DNA from: Gnetum montanum
Taxonomy: Eukaryota; Streptophyta; Gnetopsida; Gnetales; Gnetaceae
DNA length: 64,000 nucleotides
NCBI GenBank assembly: GCA_015680685.1
Contig: MNCI01023457.1
Coordinates: 1,634,627-1,698,626 of the forward strand
Direction: 5' to 3'
Of the stretch, positions 10,070-21,359 are shown in pieces (position 1 is the first letter of the stretch; each line of letters begins with the position of its first letter). A program made the position numbers and the translations under genes. The notes beneath the pieces were generated by a model, which searched no databases, was not told where the DNA came from, and worked only from the letters and a program-made list of their open reading frames with translations.

Positions 10070-10786
10070 TAGCACCCTTTGTTCCAGATAATTAGTTCTT
10101 AGTCCCTTATCCAAAATCTTACAATTTTTCCTTCTTAAAGTTAGAAATATTTCTCAGTGCATGCCCGTAGTGTGATGATTGTAATTGTACGGCATCCTTT
10201 ATTCGAGTGTGACGTACTTGTACACGCACATGACCAGAAATAAAGATTGAGATTACTTCATCATTGTAGCATTCACTTAGTTTAATTATTTAATTTTTAT
10301 TATTATTTATTGCTTTTGTAGTTAATATCCCTCTACCTTTATCTCCTAGTAACGCGGAATGAGTACGACTTAATCACAAGCATTTAAGTGTGACTACTTG
10401 GTAACCCAATAGTGTACTTAGGCCATATGCTTGGTAATCCCAATGGTAGTCATGCATGATGTCCAAGATGTGTATGGATGATTAAGGAACATATGCTCAT
10501 CGCACTTAAGCTAGCTTAGACTCTCTCTCTCTCTCTCCTAGTTTAGTTGATATTATTTTCCATTAGCCCCAGGAGTAGCATTAGTATAGGAACACATCAT
10601 ACACCTCACTCTAGACTAAATCATATGTGACAAAGCTAATACTAGTCCAAGTGGGAAGATAGCGAACTGTGATCTACAAGTAACTATCTAGAAACCACAA
10701 CTAGTCCATCTACAGATTTTGACCAAATCGTGTGTGAAACACTCATATTTATATGGTTGAGTGTAGGGGTACCTTGCCACTCATCA

Positions 10787-10791
10787 CTAGC
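10787..10791. repeat. Target site duplication CTAGC, right copy
   Basis: Identical to 3653-3657. The element 1 pol reading resumes here on the minus strand. Confidence 0.9.
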
Positions 10792-11703
10792 CTATAAAGT
10801 TTTTAGCTCTAGGGGCTCCTGCTTGAAGTTATCAAGGATTTTCAACTCTCCCCAATAGGTATCATCATCTTCATCTAAGATTTAGAAATGAACTTATTTA
10901 ATTTTGTCCATGCCTTTAACATAAGCACATGTTACTCTCTCAGTTGGTTCCATGCATAATATGCTACTATCTAAATCAGATATTAGCCACTAGGTGCCCT
11001 CCTATTTTGTGGCTGCTGCATATAGACACTTTAAAATCCTAATTTCTTATGCACATTGATTGCATGCTTTAATGTATGTACTTTTAATGGACCAAATCTT
11101 TTGCATGCAATTTCACCCGTTATCACTATACATGATGTATGGAATATGCTTCTTCTCTATCTTTCCCAATTCATTTTCTTTGGATATTTCTAGAGATAGC
11201 TTCCTTGTGCCCATATGTGCATCAACTGTGCTTCACCAAGCTCTTCCCATAATTATGGAAAAATCACTTTTGTAGTTCTCAACCTTGATCACCAAAAAAT
11301 TAGCAAGATAAGACCACCCACAAACTATGATCACAATGTTCTCTACTAATCCCAAAGGGACAGTAATTTATTGATCTACCAATTCTAGATGGATGTTGCT
11401 CTTCTTGAGAGGTGATAGGTTCTAGGCCTTGTACATGTCATGGAAGATGAGATTAATCCTAGAATCAAAGTTGAGAAAAGCCTTGCATGGCTCATGTCTA
11501 TTGATTTGCAAGTAAATTAGTGGACTTCTTGGGTCAAATCTTTTTATGGGAAGATTGCCAAACTTGACCCAATCAAAAATAGCATGAGTTAGCATCACAG
11601 TGCAAATTTGAGATGACATTTGGTTTGAAGGATACTCAAAGGTATTTGATGTAGACGATAAGGGTATTAGAGATGTAGAACAATCAACTGGACTAAATTG
11701 CAA
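10792..11703 (-). pseudogene. Protease and linker of element 1
   Basis: On the minus strand from 11703: FDPRSPLIYLQINRHEPC, then the active-site block FLNFDSRINLIF, where relatives have LLDSGSRVNLIS, so the DSG triad is not intact. Next come VPLGLVENIV and CGWSYLANFLVIKV, then FSIIMGRAW, the C-terminal protease block, and the KENELGKIEKK segment equivalent to A1 7580-7610. The linker continues to the A1 insertion. Several stops; dead copy. Confidence 0.75.
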
Positions 11704-14064
11704 GGGTTGAAGAGGACTACTAGGTCAGAAGAAGGGTCTTTTTCTAGATCGATTGTCTAAACCACTTAGCTAAAAAGCTAATTGTGAATGTACAGACCTC
11801 GTAGCATTTTGTTGTTGTGGCTATGGAGGAATCTCACCTTGCATGGACAAAGCAAGAGGTAACTACATTGAAGGTGGAGGTGTGTGTGTAGATAGATGTG
11901 GAGGATGATATGGATAAGGGTTTTTACTTCTCGTAGATGGTGCATGTGTTCAATGGTACTATGGAGGGTAATAATGATGCTGACATGAGGTATAACTTGC
12001 AAAACTTCTTATAGAGATAGGTTTTTGAACATAGTACCTATATGGATTTGGTTGCCTATAAGGTTACCGATGCCTTGGTGGTGGAATTCCCCATAATTAT
12101 GATTGGTACCACTATTGGTATTATTTATAAGGTTATGGAGGAGCTCCACTTGGGTAGGAAGCTTTTTGTTGTTGGTGGAACTACCTTGGATTTCCTTGAG
12201 GGTAAGGCAATCATCTAGGTGCTTGTCTACATGCTAGTTAAGGACTCAATGCATACACCCCCAAACTCTTGTAAGTGTGACACCATAAGGTAACATCCCT
12301 TTAGATGTTCATATTAATAGATTTCACAATTAGTTCCATCATTAGAGTCCATTTCCACACCTTCCGCTACTACTGTAGCTTTTCCCTTACCTCTTTGGTA
12401 AGCACGTTCAACTTCTTTTTGCCTTCTACAATTACATACACTATTTTGTTCTTTAGATTCCTTGGCAATATTCATAGCAGTTTGAAATTCTTCACCCAAA
12501 GAGTCCCATAATTTATCAACCTTTGTCAAAATGTTAGAAATAGATTTTTGAATGGGCAAGGTTTTCCTATTCATCACTTCATCAAGTGGTGACTCCTCCT
12601 CATCAAAAAATTAGACCTCCCATTTTATGATGGAAGGATCCCTATCATACTCTTCTACACTTTCCTTTTTTCGTAGCTCACCTTCTTCTTTTGCTACCTA
12701 CACAATTAGCCTTTGGATATGATGAGCTCTCAGTTTAGACAATCTTCCTTGGGCATACACCCCAAGGGTTCTTCTAGTTTCTACTCTAAGCCCATTTATA
12801 ATGTGGTAAAGTTATTCCCTCTAAGAATAACCATGGCTAGGATATTAGTGTAAGAGTGAATAGTATCTATCCATGACGGCATCCAAGGGTTCATGTGTTT
12901 CCTATTTCTAGCTTTGGATTTGCCTTCTCAAATTAGACACTCTAGAGTACGTTTGATATTTATCATTGAATAGTTCCAACATGGTACTCCATCTATGGAT
13001 AGATTCTAGCTCCAAAAATAGGTACCAACTTTCAACTTCCTTAACGAGTGTCCTAGGAAAGAGATTGAGTTTTTGCCATTCATTTTCTATGTTTTGTAAG
13101 GCACAAACATCATGGAAAGCTTGTAGATGTGTCTATGAATCAGAATTGTATCCCCCCTCAAGTCTTGGGATTTTTTTCATGTCTAAGAACTTGATTTGAC
13201 TATCTTTCATATGCTTGGTTGGAATTCTAACTACCTCTACAATATTGAGCATACTTTGAGTCACTAACAGAGGTTCATCATCATCACTGCATCGATGACA
13301 TGATGATGGTTTTGGCCACCCCTCCAGTCTTAGTGGCCTTCACGGTCATTGTTGTCTCATTGATCACCTTCATCACAATTATTTCGATGGCAGCTTCTGT
13401 GAGAACCATTAGATGAAGAGGAATGTTCAAAATCAAATGAAGAGGATGGAGAGGAAGGTAGACTACCATAGCCACAATGATGTTTTCCATCACTTTTTTG
13501 CTCATTATGACCACCATCCCTAGATCCCTTACTATTGTGATGTTTTCCTGAGTCCCTACCTTGGCTATCACTTTTTCTAGAACCTAATTTATGAATAGTG
13601 AATCGTAGGTTCAGGGTCACACCCTCATCACCAATAACAAGGGGTGGAGAATTTTCATGTTAAGAACCTTCAAAGGGAGGATCCTCATTGTCATCTTGAT
13701 TTAGTAGGAATAAGGGATTAGTGTAATGTTTCCCCTTTGTAGCCTCATGAAGCTTCTCCTAACGTCGATCTTGCTTATGTTGTGTTTCAATGGGATAGTA
13801 GTTTCAAGTGTCATAACCATCCATAATGTATTCTTCATGAATATCTGAGATGCCCAACTTCTTAAGTGTTTTAAGCAACATCGCTAGTATAGATTGATCA
13901 GGGGGCAAGACAATGTTTCCCTCCATATCATGCCATCACAGTTGTTCATCCTAATTTAGGATGAAGATGAAGTCTAGCACATACTCATCTAGATAAGTAT
14001 ATACCACTTTGCACTCCTGTGGGACCAATGATTTGACATCTTTGTGCTTGTGAGAAGAAGACAT
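11704..14064 (-). pseudogene. Gag of element 1
   Basis: Starts at the ATG at 14064 (MSSSHKHK), about 150 bases after the LTR end. Order of blocks on the minus strand: N-terminal KVVYTYLDE-type segment (13980), Arg/Ser/His-rich segment (13357-13620), the core block EGGYNSDSQTHLQAFHDVC (about 13130), LFNDKYQTYSRVSNLRRQI (about 12960), INGLRVETRRTLGVYAQG (about 12790), and a Lys-rich tail (12314-12577) before a decayed zinc-knuckle region and a Gln/Pro/Tyr-rich part. At least one frameshift separates the 13.5 kb and 12.4 kb parts. It is the same family as A1 gag. Confidence 0.8.
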
Positions 14065-14200
14065 TTTGCAAAATAAAATAAAATTATCAATGTGCTTTTA
14101 TAATTCTATGTATAGCAGGAATGATATTGACCTTGAGGTTTGTACAATGATATTAATGGTATTCACTCAAACCTAAATAGCACACATTTCAACAAACAAA

Positions 14201-14219
14201 GTCCCTAGAAATAATGCCA
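14201..14219 (-). other. Primer binding site of element 1
   Basis: Minus strand TGGCATTATTTCTAGGGAC next to the 5' LTR, a decayed tRNA-Asp-type site. Confidence 0.65.
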
Positions 14220-14220
14220 A

Positions 14221-15167
14221 TGATGAGCGACAAGGTACCCCTACACCCAACCATACAAATCACAAAGCATTCATGCATGATTCGGTCAAATTCTATAGAC
14301 TTTATCATTTCCAGTGCACTAGTCTTCTAGGAAGTGAATCTTGCCTTAAGGTCAATCATTGTCTTTCCAATTACACTTGTGATGTACACTAGTATGGTTA
14401 AGTGTAATTGAGGCATCTTATTTTTATTGTATTTTTATGGTTTTGGTGCTTAAAGAGAAATAAATTAGTTGGACTAACTAATTTAATTTAACCAATTATC
14501 AAATTTCTAACTAGTCCTAACATAAGTATCTGGTCCCACTTTTCGTACATCTCCTAAACCCACGTATCCACTACTGGGTGACCAAGCACTTCATTACTAG
14601 GCATACCAAGCAATAAAATTGTCAGGATTACCAAGCGAATACCTATTACTCTCGAAGTGGTCGTACTTATGTGTTTAATCTATCTTTCTTAATTGCTTCA
14701 TTCACTTAATTACTGGAAAATATTTGATAAATAATTGAAAAAATTTAATAAGTAATTGAAAACATTAAATGCCTAAATAAAATATTTAATCTATCCAAAG
14801 TGCTACAAGGTTTATCAGAAAGCTCATCTTTATTGCCACACACACTATCGTGCTCAAGTATAATAATGCTTGAATAAAGATCTGTACACATAATGACTCC
14901 TACCATGGGCACTCGAGAGAAAAATTCTAACTTTCAAATGAATAGTGTGGCTAGTAGGAATGTATTTAATTTTTTCTACTACTAAATCTCTCTTGCCATA
15001 AATGTGGCTAGTAGGCATGTATTTATAGCCAAAAACAAACAGTGTGTTGATAGGGCCTCATCGATGCATCGTATGAATTGACGAGGTCTCGTCAACAAGG
15101 TGGCGTTGACGAGGCCTTATCGATGCAGCTAACTAAACTGCAACTCATCAATGTTCTATGACTATCA
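14221..15167 (-). repeat. 5' LTR of element 1 (B-type)
   Basis: 947 bases. On the minus strand it starts TGATAGTCATAG and ends GTCGCTCATCA just before the PBS. The U5 end (GGTGTAGGGGTACCTTG) matches A-type LTRs; the U3 does not. TATA box (TATAAATA) near 15021-15028. AATAAA at about 14873. The outer flank reads as a broken integrase gene, so element 1 inserted there. Confidence 0.8.
15045..15130 (-). promoter_or_regulatory. B-type U3 inverted repeats upstream of TATA
   Basis: Repeated GAGGCC, CGTCAAC and GTTGACG motifs. CGTCAAC (minus strand) and GTTGACG form a hairpin with a spacer of 8 bases, flanked by two GATGCATCGAT-like units. They lie just upstream of the TATA box, as the unrelated palindrome does in A-type U3. 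Confidence 0.6.
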
Positions 15168-15461
15168 AAGTATCCTCCTCCAACTTCAGAATGACACATT
15201 TAGAGGATTTCTTGTTCTTCTTGTTCCACAACACATCTTCGTGTGCCACTTAATCTTTACATATGTGATAGAGATATGATTTATTTCAAATGTACCTTGA
15301 GACTCCTTTTAGAAAAGAATTTCTTCTTCTTAACTTAATTGAGTTGGTGTTTTCATTGTGTCTAAATAATTTGCTATATCAGCAAACCATAGATCATTTT
15401 TTACTAAAAAGAGTTGTTCATTAGGGAATTTATCACTAAATGACCTTCTTATCCTATTATA
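15168..15461 (-). pseudogene. Fragment C: integrase N-terminal region
   Basis: The minus strand reads NDLWFADIANYLDT (the block after RNase H) and, after stops and a shift, MCHSEVGGGYF, which is the zinc-binding MCH..GGHFG region of gypsy integrase. The frame ends exactly at the element 1 LTR, so fragment C was the target. A five-base duplicate would be AAGTA (plus strand, 15168-15172). Confidence 0.7.
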
Positions 15462-15905
15462 TTATAAGGTTTCAAGTCTAGAAAGGTTAGCCATCACATT
15501 TTCTCCAATTCTTTTATTTGGGATATCAAAATCAAATTTTTGGAGAAAAAGACACCACCTCATAATCCTTGCATTCTCTATCTTTTTTCTAGCTAGGAAT
15601 TTTATGGTTGAATGATCAATGTATATCCTAATTTTATATCCTATTAAATAATGTATAAACTTCTCTAGAGCATACATAATTGCTAAAAGCTCTTTTTTGT
15701 AGTTGTGTGGTTTACTTGGGCTTAATTAAAAATTTTGGAAACATAGTAAATTACCCTAGGCTTATTTTCTATGTATTGATCCAAAACTACTCTGACAACT
15801 ATGTCACTAGCATCACATATTAAGTCAAAAGGAAAGTTCCACTTAGGTGAATTAAGCACTAGATTCATAGTCACTTGTCGTTCAATTCTTAAAATGCTTC
15901 TTGAA
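15462..15905 (-). pseudogene. Fragment C: RNase H domain of an Athila-lineage pol
   Basis: From about 15905 the minus strand reads WNFPFDLICDASDIVVRVVL, then VNHTTTKKELLAIMYALEKF (stop inside the upstream part), IYIDHSTIKFLARKK, IRW-type MRWCLFLQKFDFDI and ENVMANLSRL. These are the successive RNase H blocks; the Asp of CDASD, the Glu of KELLA and the Asp of IDHS are all kept. The last 72 codons (15462-15677) are free of stops. This is one of the better-preserved catalytic regions in the window, but there is no intact gene around it. Confidence 0.8.
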
Positions 15906-16310
15906 AATCATCCAAGACAAAATCCCACAACCTTAATCGAGGAAATAATCCCAAGATGAAATATTTACATTTTAATCTAACTGAGACTACATTCTAATCT
16001 TGAATTTTGATTTAATGGACCATTAAGTAAAAAGGGAAGTGCCAATTAGGCAAATTAACCACTAGATTCATAGTCCCAGTTCTAAAAATGCTTTTGCTAT
16101 AAAAAGAGAGAAGAGAAATGTCTAATTTTATAAATAATGATAAGAGTTACATGGTTGTACACTTGGTGTATGATCAATAAAAATAAAAGATCAAGATTTT
16201 TCTCCAAGTGCTTTAGTTCCGTAATGAAAAATATTTAATAAGATTTAGGTACTTATTATGTCTATCATATTATTTTGCCATGGGACTGACAAAATGCTAG
16301 TTAAGAGCTA
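15906..16310. repeat. Duplicated RT-RNase H junction with an LTR-end-like piece
   Basis: The segment 15813-15900 is repeated in diverged form at 16021-16095 (both contain ACTAGATTCATAGTC). Between them is a block (GAGACTACATTCTAATCTTGA region, about 15975-16015) resembling 17340-17370. 16100-16310 is AT-rich with no gene seen. Confidence 0.5.
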
Positions 16311-17388
16311 TGATGAGCACCTAAACTAATAATATTTCTTAATAAATAACATTTATTTTACTTGATGATATATTAGTAAGTATCTTTAGTTAATTCCTAT
16401 AATTTATGTTGATTTTTTGGTATGTCAAAACCTTAGAAAATGGAGAATATAGAAAATGTGCTTGTTGGAATCTTGTAGGACTTGGAAAGACAAGAACAAG
16501 ATGATTGAAAGATTGTGAGATCATGATAAGAGCTTAAATGGTATCAAGAAAGGATCGAGATAAACAGTAAGTTGAGACCAGAACAAGAGCTACATTATCA
16601 ATCTATGATGAAAAAGTCTCAAATAAGATTACAAGAGTTTGAAGAAATCACAAAGGCACATGTAGCCTAAAAGTCAGAAGAATGTGTTTTGGTATCTATC
16701 TAGACATCCCAAAAGATTAGCAAACACCCAAATGACAAAGCTCAATTTCAAGCTAGATGTCCCACAAAAATAATAGACAGCCCAGTTGCACTTTAAATGT
16801 CCCAATTAGGGCATCCCATATGAGATGTCCTAATTTTCAGTAGGAGTTTCACCTGTAAGCACACAAACTCAGTGAGATATCCTAAGCTTGAATGAGACAT
16901 TCCAACTAGCCATTTTACAAATTCTAACTGTTATGTGACAAGAATAGAGACTATAAAAGAAATAATATCTTGGTGAAAAAGACAAGCACTATTCATATGA
17001 ATATTCCTTCATTATATACATCTTGTGAATTGAATTGTCCTTTAATTCTCTATATTTAGTGAATTTTATTTTTTATTGCAAAATCCTCAAAGTAAGGAAT
17101 TTGTAAAGTGTAGTTACATTCTCTCCTTGATTCTACTTCTCCCATTATAAGCCTTGTAGGGTGAATGTGATTTTTGAAGGAAGGAATTCATTGAGCTTGT
17201 CAAGACCTTACAAGGTTAAGTGTGTTTCTTGAAAGAAAACACTTTGTGTAGAGCTCATATCACTATAAAGATGGTGGAATTCTTGAGACTACATTTTAAT
17301 CTTATTAGGACCTTGTATCCTAGCTCTTATTAATCTTATGGAGACTAACTTTTAATCTTGAGTTTTGACTTAATTGAGGACATCATCA
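16311..17388 (+). repeat. Possible solo LTR
   Basis: Begins TGATGAGCACC and ends GACATCATCA, like A/B-type LTR termini. It has a TATA-like box (CTATAAAAGAAAT, about 16951) and a T-rich transcript-like downstream part. No matching partner and no target duplicate were found, and the body does not resemble the A or B LTRs. It could be a third family, or coincidental ends. Confidence 0.35.
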
Positions 17389-17739
17389 GAAAATTAATGC
17401 TTCATCAATTAATTACATAATCTCAAGATGAAATCTAATCATTGAATAGTCAATCCAAACATTAAATATAATAGTAAATGAACTTCTAGTAGTTGTTGTT
17501 ATGGAAAAAACTCAAGATTCCTGATGAACAATCAAGAAAACACCATGTAAAAGAATATAAATAGGGAAAATATATAAAATAAGTTGTAAAATATTCAAGA
17601 AAAGTGAAACACATGCAAAGAAAAATGTAAAACAAAAATTTGAAAAATTGGGTAGCCTACATAGGATCTTAACATGGATGGCCATCTTCCCTATGACTGA
17701 GTTGGAAGGAGGAGATCCAAAAGATAAAACGTGCTTGTC
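17389..17739 (-). other. Post-integrase tail of element 2 with PPT-like motif
   Basis: At 17680-17720 the minus strand has CTCCTTCCAACTCAGTCATA followed by GGGAAGATGGCC, the same conserved block as A1 8053-8090. T-rich sequence follows, as in A1. This proves what A1 lost: everything between the linker and this block. Confidence 0.65.
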
Positions 17740-18980
17740 CATCGGTTAAGGTATCCATGTTACTAGTTATCATTGGTTCTAGGAAAGGTTTCACTTGTTA
17801 AATATTGACTATAAACCATTTATATGAGCTCAAAGGATGGTAAACCATCATGGCCCCAGAAGAAAAAGTTTCATAAATAATATAAGGTCCTTCACATAGC
17901 ATCTAAAATTTTGTGCATTATGGTACATGCATAGGATTCCAATAAAGAACCTTATCACCTATTTGGAATTTAACTTAACTTATGTATGAATCATGACATT
18001 ATTTTTCATGTGCTTTATGCACCTCATTCATGGAAAGAGCTATCTATTAATTTTCATCTAACACATTCAATGCCATTAAATGCTCCTTTTATGCTAGACT
18101 TAAATTGAGGTTAAGTCACAAGCCATTGAAAGTATACAGAGCTTAATTTGAATTGAGAGAGTTGGTAATTTTTTGTACACTGACTCATATAGGAAATATC
18201 TAATAGGAAGTTTCCAAGTGGATCGATAGGCCCATAGAGCATCATTAAGTTTTATGCTCCAATATTTCCTATATTTACTAATTATGCAAGTTGCTATTTT
18301 AGTTATTTCCCTATTGGTGACTTCAGCTTAACCATTAGCTTAGGGTGATATAGAGTTGTTAATTTATGCTCTACCCCTAAGTGTTGCATTAATTTCCAAA
18401 AGGTAGCACTTTTGAAATGAATCACATTATTAGAAATAACTACCCTTAGCATGCCAAACCTATTTACCATATGTTGTTGTACAAACTGTGCTACCATAAA
18501 GGATGAATAGTCGATGACAGCAATAGCTTCAAGCCATTTCATATAGTAGTCAACTACTACAATGATGTATGCCTTTTCATTGGACATGGGTTTGATGGAC
18601 TTCATGAAGTGAATGCCCCAAAGATAAAAAGGCTCTAGTGGTTGGATCCACTATTCGAGCCCTTCCATTCATATAGTCATTCCTCCATCTTGTTGGTAAT
18701 GTTTACATGAATAGGAGAACTAATGGATGTCCCTAAAGATTGTTGGCTAGTAATCTCCTGCCATGAGGATTTTTACGATCATTCTCCTCCCTACATAACA
18801 ACCCCCACAAGGACCTTCATGGGAATCTTAGAGGATTTGTAGTTGATCAAAATTAAGTACACACCATTGTACCAAGCCATCAATGCAAATCCTATAGAGT
18901 TTTTCATGAATTCCCATGTATTTTTTGGCTTAGTGAAGAAACTATTATTTCTTCCTACTCCCATTCATGTAGCATCTTTT
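17740..18980 (-). pseudogene. Integrase of element 2
   Basis: The catalytic core is open at 18303-18605: KAYIIVVVDYYMKWLEA (first Asp kept), MVNRFGMLRVVISNNVIHF (second Asp changed to Asn, the following Gly to Val), and HLGVEHKLTTLYHPKLMVK. Downstream, LMMLYGPID corresponds to the DALWAYR block, and 17780-18020 holds a decayed C-terminal barrel. The zinc region lies at 18660-18980. Stops and shifts are frequent. Order and strand match the element 2 pol. Confidence 0.75.
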
Positions 18981-20449
18981 AAGTGAGTAGATAGGAAAGG
19001 AATTCCTTGTGCTAGCTAGGATCTTCAAGACTTTGCATTTTAATAGCTTTGACAAAGAGAAGTTCATTTGGAAATTGGTCGAATAAAGGTTCCTTACCTA
19101 TTTATTATTCCATCGTAACCAAGACAAGTGATTAGTAACCATATTTTTAGTTCCTTTTCAATCCATCATGATGAGGTCAAAATCTTGTAGGATTACTAGC
19201 CACCATATGACATCAGAGCTCACCGTTGGTTTGTTCATAAGGAATCAAATGGCACTATGGTCTATGTGCACAAAAACCTGATATCCAAGCACATAGTACC
19301 TAAATTTTTCTAAGGCATATACCATCACCATGAGCTCCTTCTTAGTGGTTTTGTAGTTCAACTATGCTCCCACAATGCTTTTGCTTACATAATAGATGTA
19401 GTAAGGGCATTTCTAATCATTCAATTATGTGAGCATCACACCTAAAGCATAATTGAATGCATCTATCATGATGTGAAAAGGTCTAGACCAATTAGGTGCA
19501 TGTAAAATTGGAGTTTCTACTAACTTTTACTTTAACTTTTGAAATGCTAGTTCACATTCCTTGATTCAGTTGAAGGGTGCATTCTTCTTGGTTAGCTCAA
19601 CCAACTGCTTAGTAATTTTCGAGAAGTTCTTAATGAAGTGCTGATAATAACCAATATGGCAAAGAAATGACTTACATCTTTCACTATTTTAGGTTGCCTA
19701 GTGATTCCTTAGATGACCTATAACTTTTCCAAGTTCACCTCAATCCCTTTCTCCAAAATTATATGTTCCAATATGATACCTTCTTGGACCATTAAATGGC
19801 TCTTCTGCCAAGTGAGCTTTAAGTTAGTCTCCACACATCTTTGAAGCACTTGTTCAAGATAATCCAAGCTTTTTTCAAATGTGGTATCATAGGTAAATAA
19901 TTCATCCATGAAGACTTCTACCCCACTATCAATTTGTTATTGGAAGATGCTAAGAACCAAGCATTGAAAGGTAACAAGGATATTGCACAAGCCAAAGGGT
20001 ATCTTTCTATATGCAAAAGTCCCCTAAGGACTTGTGAACGTGGTTGTGGCCTAGTCCTCAGGTGTAATTTGGATTTGGTTGTATCCGCTATGACCATCTA
20101 GAAAACTGTAATAGTAATGTCTTATTATGGTTTTCAACACTTGATCAACAAATGGCAATGGAAAATGATCCTTGAAGGTTAGCATATTCAACACCTGAAA
20201 TCTATGCAAACTCTTCATTTTTCTCCTTTCTTGGATATAATAATGAGTAGTCTAACGCATTCATTATCTAAAACTAGACACATGAACCTAGCCTTGAGGA
20301 GTTATTCAACCTCCTTCTTAACAATCTACTTCAATTTCGGTTTCAATCTTCTCTACGACTGCCTCTTTGGCTTGATGGAGGAGTTTGTATAGATGTAGAG
20401 TTAGCATATCTACAAACCTAATCCTGTGAGTTCATAATATAACCATGAA
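18981..20449 (-). pseudogene. RT-RNase H region of element 2
   Basis: RT blocks on the minus strand: the linker WLYYELTGLGL (20410), a decayed YNQI block (about 20060), and the catalytic block EVFMDELFTYDTTFEKSLDY (about 19900), where the second Asp of FMDD is Glu. LEQVLQRCVETNLKLTWQKS follows, then the C-terminal RT and RNase H (19490-19040) with the IDHS-type and IRW-type blocks in broken frames. Same lineage as element 1. The reading continues at 35858 beyond Tat-I. Confidence 0.75.
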
Positions 20450-20454
20450 AAGGT
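20450..20454. repeat. Target site duplication AAGGT, left copy
   Basis: AAGGT before Tat-I (TGTAAC). The same five bases are at 35853-35857. Confidence 0.85.
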
Positions 20455-20740
20455 TGTAACAACCAAAAACATCAATGGATACAACACCAAGGTCAACAAC
20501 AACATCACCAGTCCATGCGAGGGCCTATTCGAGGCAAAGATGGGGTGCCCTGAATGATCTTGTCAATCAAATAGGGACTTACTAGATGTAACTGGGGTGC
20601 AGTGTGGTTAGCCATGATGTTGATGTGAAATAGTACTAAGTGTTCGAGCATTATCAATAGTGTTAGTGGGGTTGAGTGTAGTCAAGTTTTTTGTGTGATG
20701 AAATAGCAAAAAATGCAAATAAAATTGTAAAAATGCAAAG

Positions 20741-20747
<7 letters not shown>

Positions 20748-20783
<36 letters not shown>
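20748..20783. repeat. (GA)n microsatellite
   Basis: 36 bases of uninterrupted GA inside the Tat-I 3' LTR; the other LTR has about six units at 34594-34606. Confidence 0.95.
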
Positions 20784-20789
<6 letters not shown>

Positions 20790-21359
20790 ACACCATCCCA
20801 AATGGGAATGAGCATGATTAACAAAAAAAGGGATTAGAAGCTATGTGGTGTACAATAGGTGCAATGGATAGCATAGTCACAGTCTTGAAGATGTTTGGCT
20901 ACGAAGACTGGCATTCTACTGGGATGTCTACGTTTGTCAGGTTGGTTACCATAGTGTACCATAGGTTGCAGTGTTCTGGTGGACTACAGTGGTCTACAAC
21001 TTTGCCAATATGCCTTTAGTTCTCTCCCAAGTGTTCCTTAGCTTTGCCAAGTATCTGGTTTGCTAATTTGTGAACTCTGAAATATGCCAATGCTTCAATT
21101 TTTCCAACCTTGTCAACCCCAAAAATGCTGAGAGCAAGGGTATTTATAGGATTAGATTTAGCATGAAATGTAGGGTGAATGCCATGTGGCAAAGGGGACA
21201 ATTGGGACTATGTTGTCACCCAACTATGCTTTCCACTAAGGCTAATGATGTTGTGCTTTGCTATGCTCTGCCAAACTTTGTAAGATTGTGAAACTATGAC
21301 TACATTTCCAACTACATGTGCATGTGTAGAGAGGATCACAAGGTACCTAAAAAAATGAA

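Larger units (their letters stand above)
3658..10786 (+). mobile_element. A1: complete, non-autonomous Athila-lineage element lacking RT, RNase H and integrase
   Basis: A 7.1 kb plus-strand element bounded by two LTRs (3658-4475 and 9989-10786) starting TGATGAGCC and ending CTCATCA, with CTAGC on both sides, a PBS next to the 5' LTR and a purine-rich PPT next to the 3' LTR. Inside are gag (from 4621) and protease (to 7764) in one frame, a short linker relic, then at 8053-8090 the sequence that in element 2 follows the integrase end. RT, RNase H and integrase are therefore deleted, and the element would have needed enzymes from a full-length relative. Dozens of stops show it is now dead. It sits in element 1, so it is the younger of the two. 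Confidence 0.9.
9989..10786 (+). repeat. 3' LTR of A1 (A-type)
   Basis: 798 bases, TGATGAGCC to CTCATCA. This copy keeps the best palindrome. Layout: palindrome block (9998-10047), TATA box (10055-10063), CG-bearing R region (about 10150-10260), AATAAA (about 10237), a (CT)n run (10519-10538) and a U5 end shared with B-type LTRs (TTGAGTGTAGGGGTACCTTG). Confidence 0.9.
1439..15167 (-). mobile_element. Element 1: Athila-lineage LTR retrotransposon, B-type LTR, split by A1
   Basis: Reading on the minus strand from 15167: 5' LTR (14221-15167), tRNA-Asp-type PBS, gag from an ATG at 14064, protease near 11703-11409, PR-RT linker, then RT, RNase H and integrase down to 1439. Element A1 with its duplicated target (3658-10791) interrupts it in the linker; removing that insert makes the pol reading collinear. 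The 3' end (integrase C terminus, 3' region, 3' LTR) is not in the window because the sequence at 1-1438 replaces it. The domain order, the RT block FLDGYSGYNQI and the PBS place it in the Athila lineage. All genes carry stops and frameshifts. Confidence 0.85.

Noticed and set aside
16311-17388. A full element bounded by this LTR
   Set aside because: No second LTR, PBS or PPT and no target duplicate found; kept only as a possible solo LTR.
20608-20796. Open frame with Leu-Ser repeats
   Set aside because: Translation of the GA microsatellite, not a gene.
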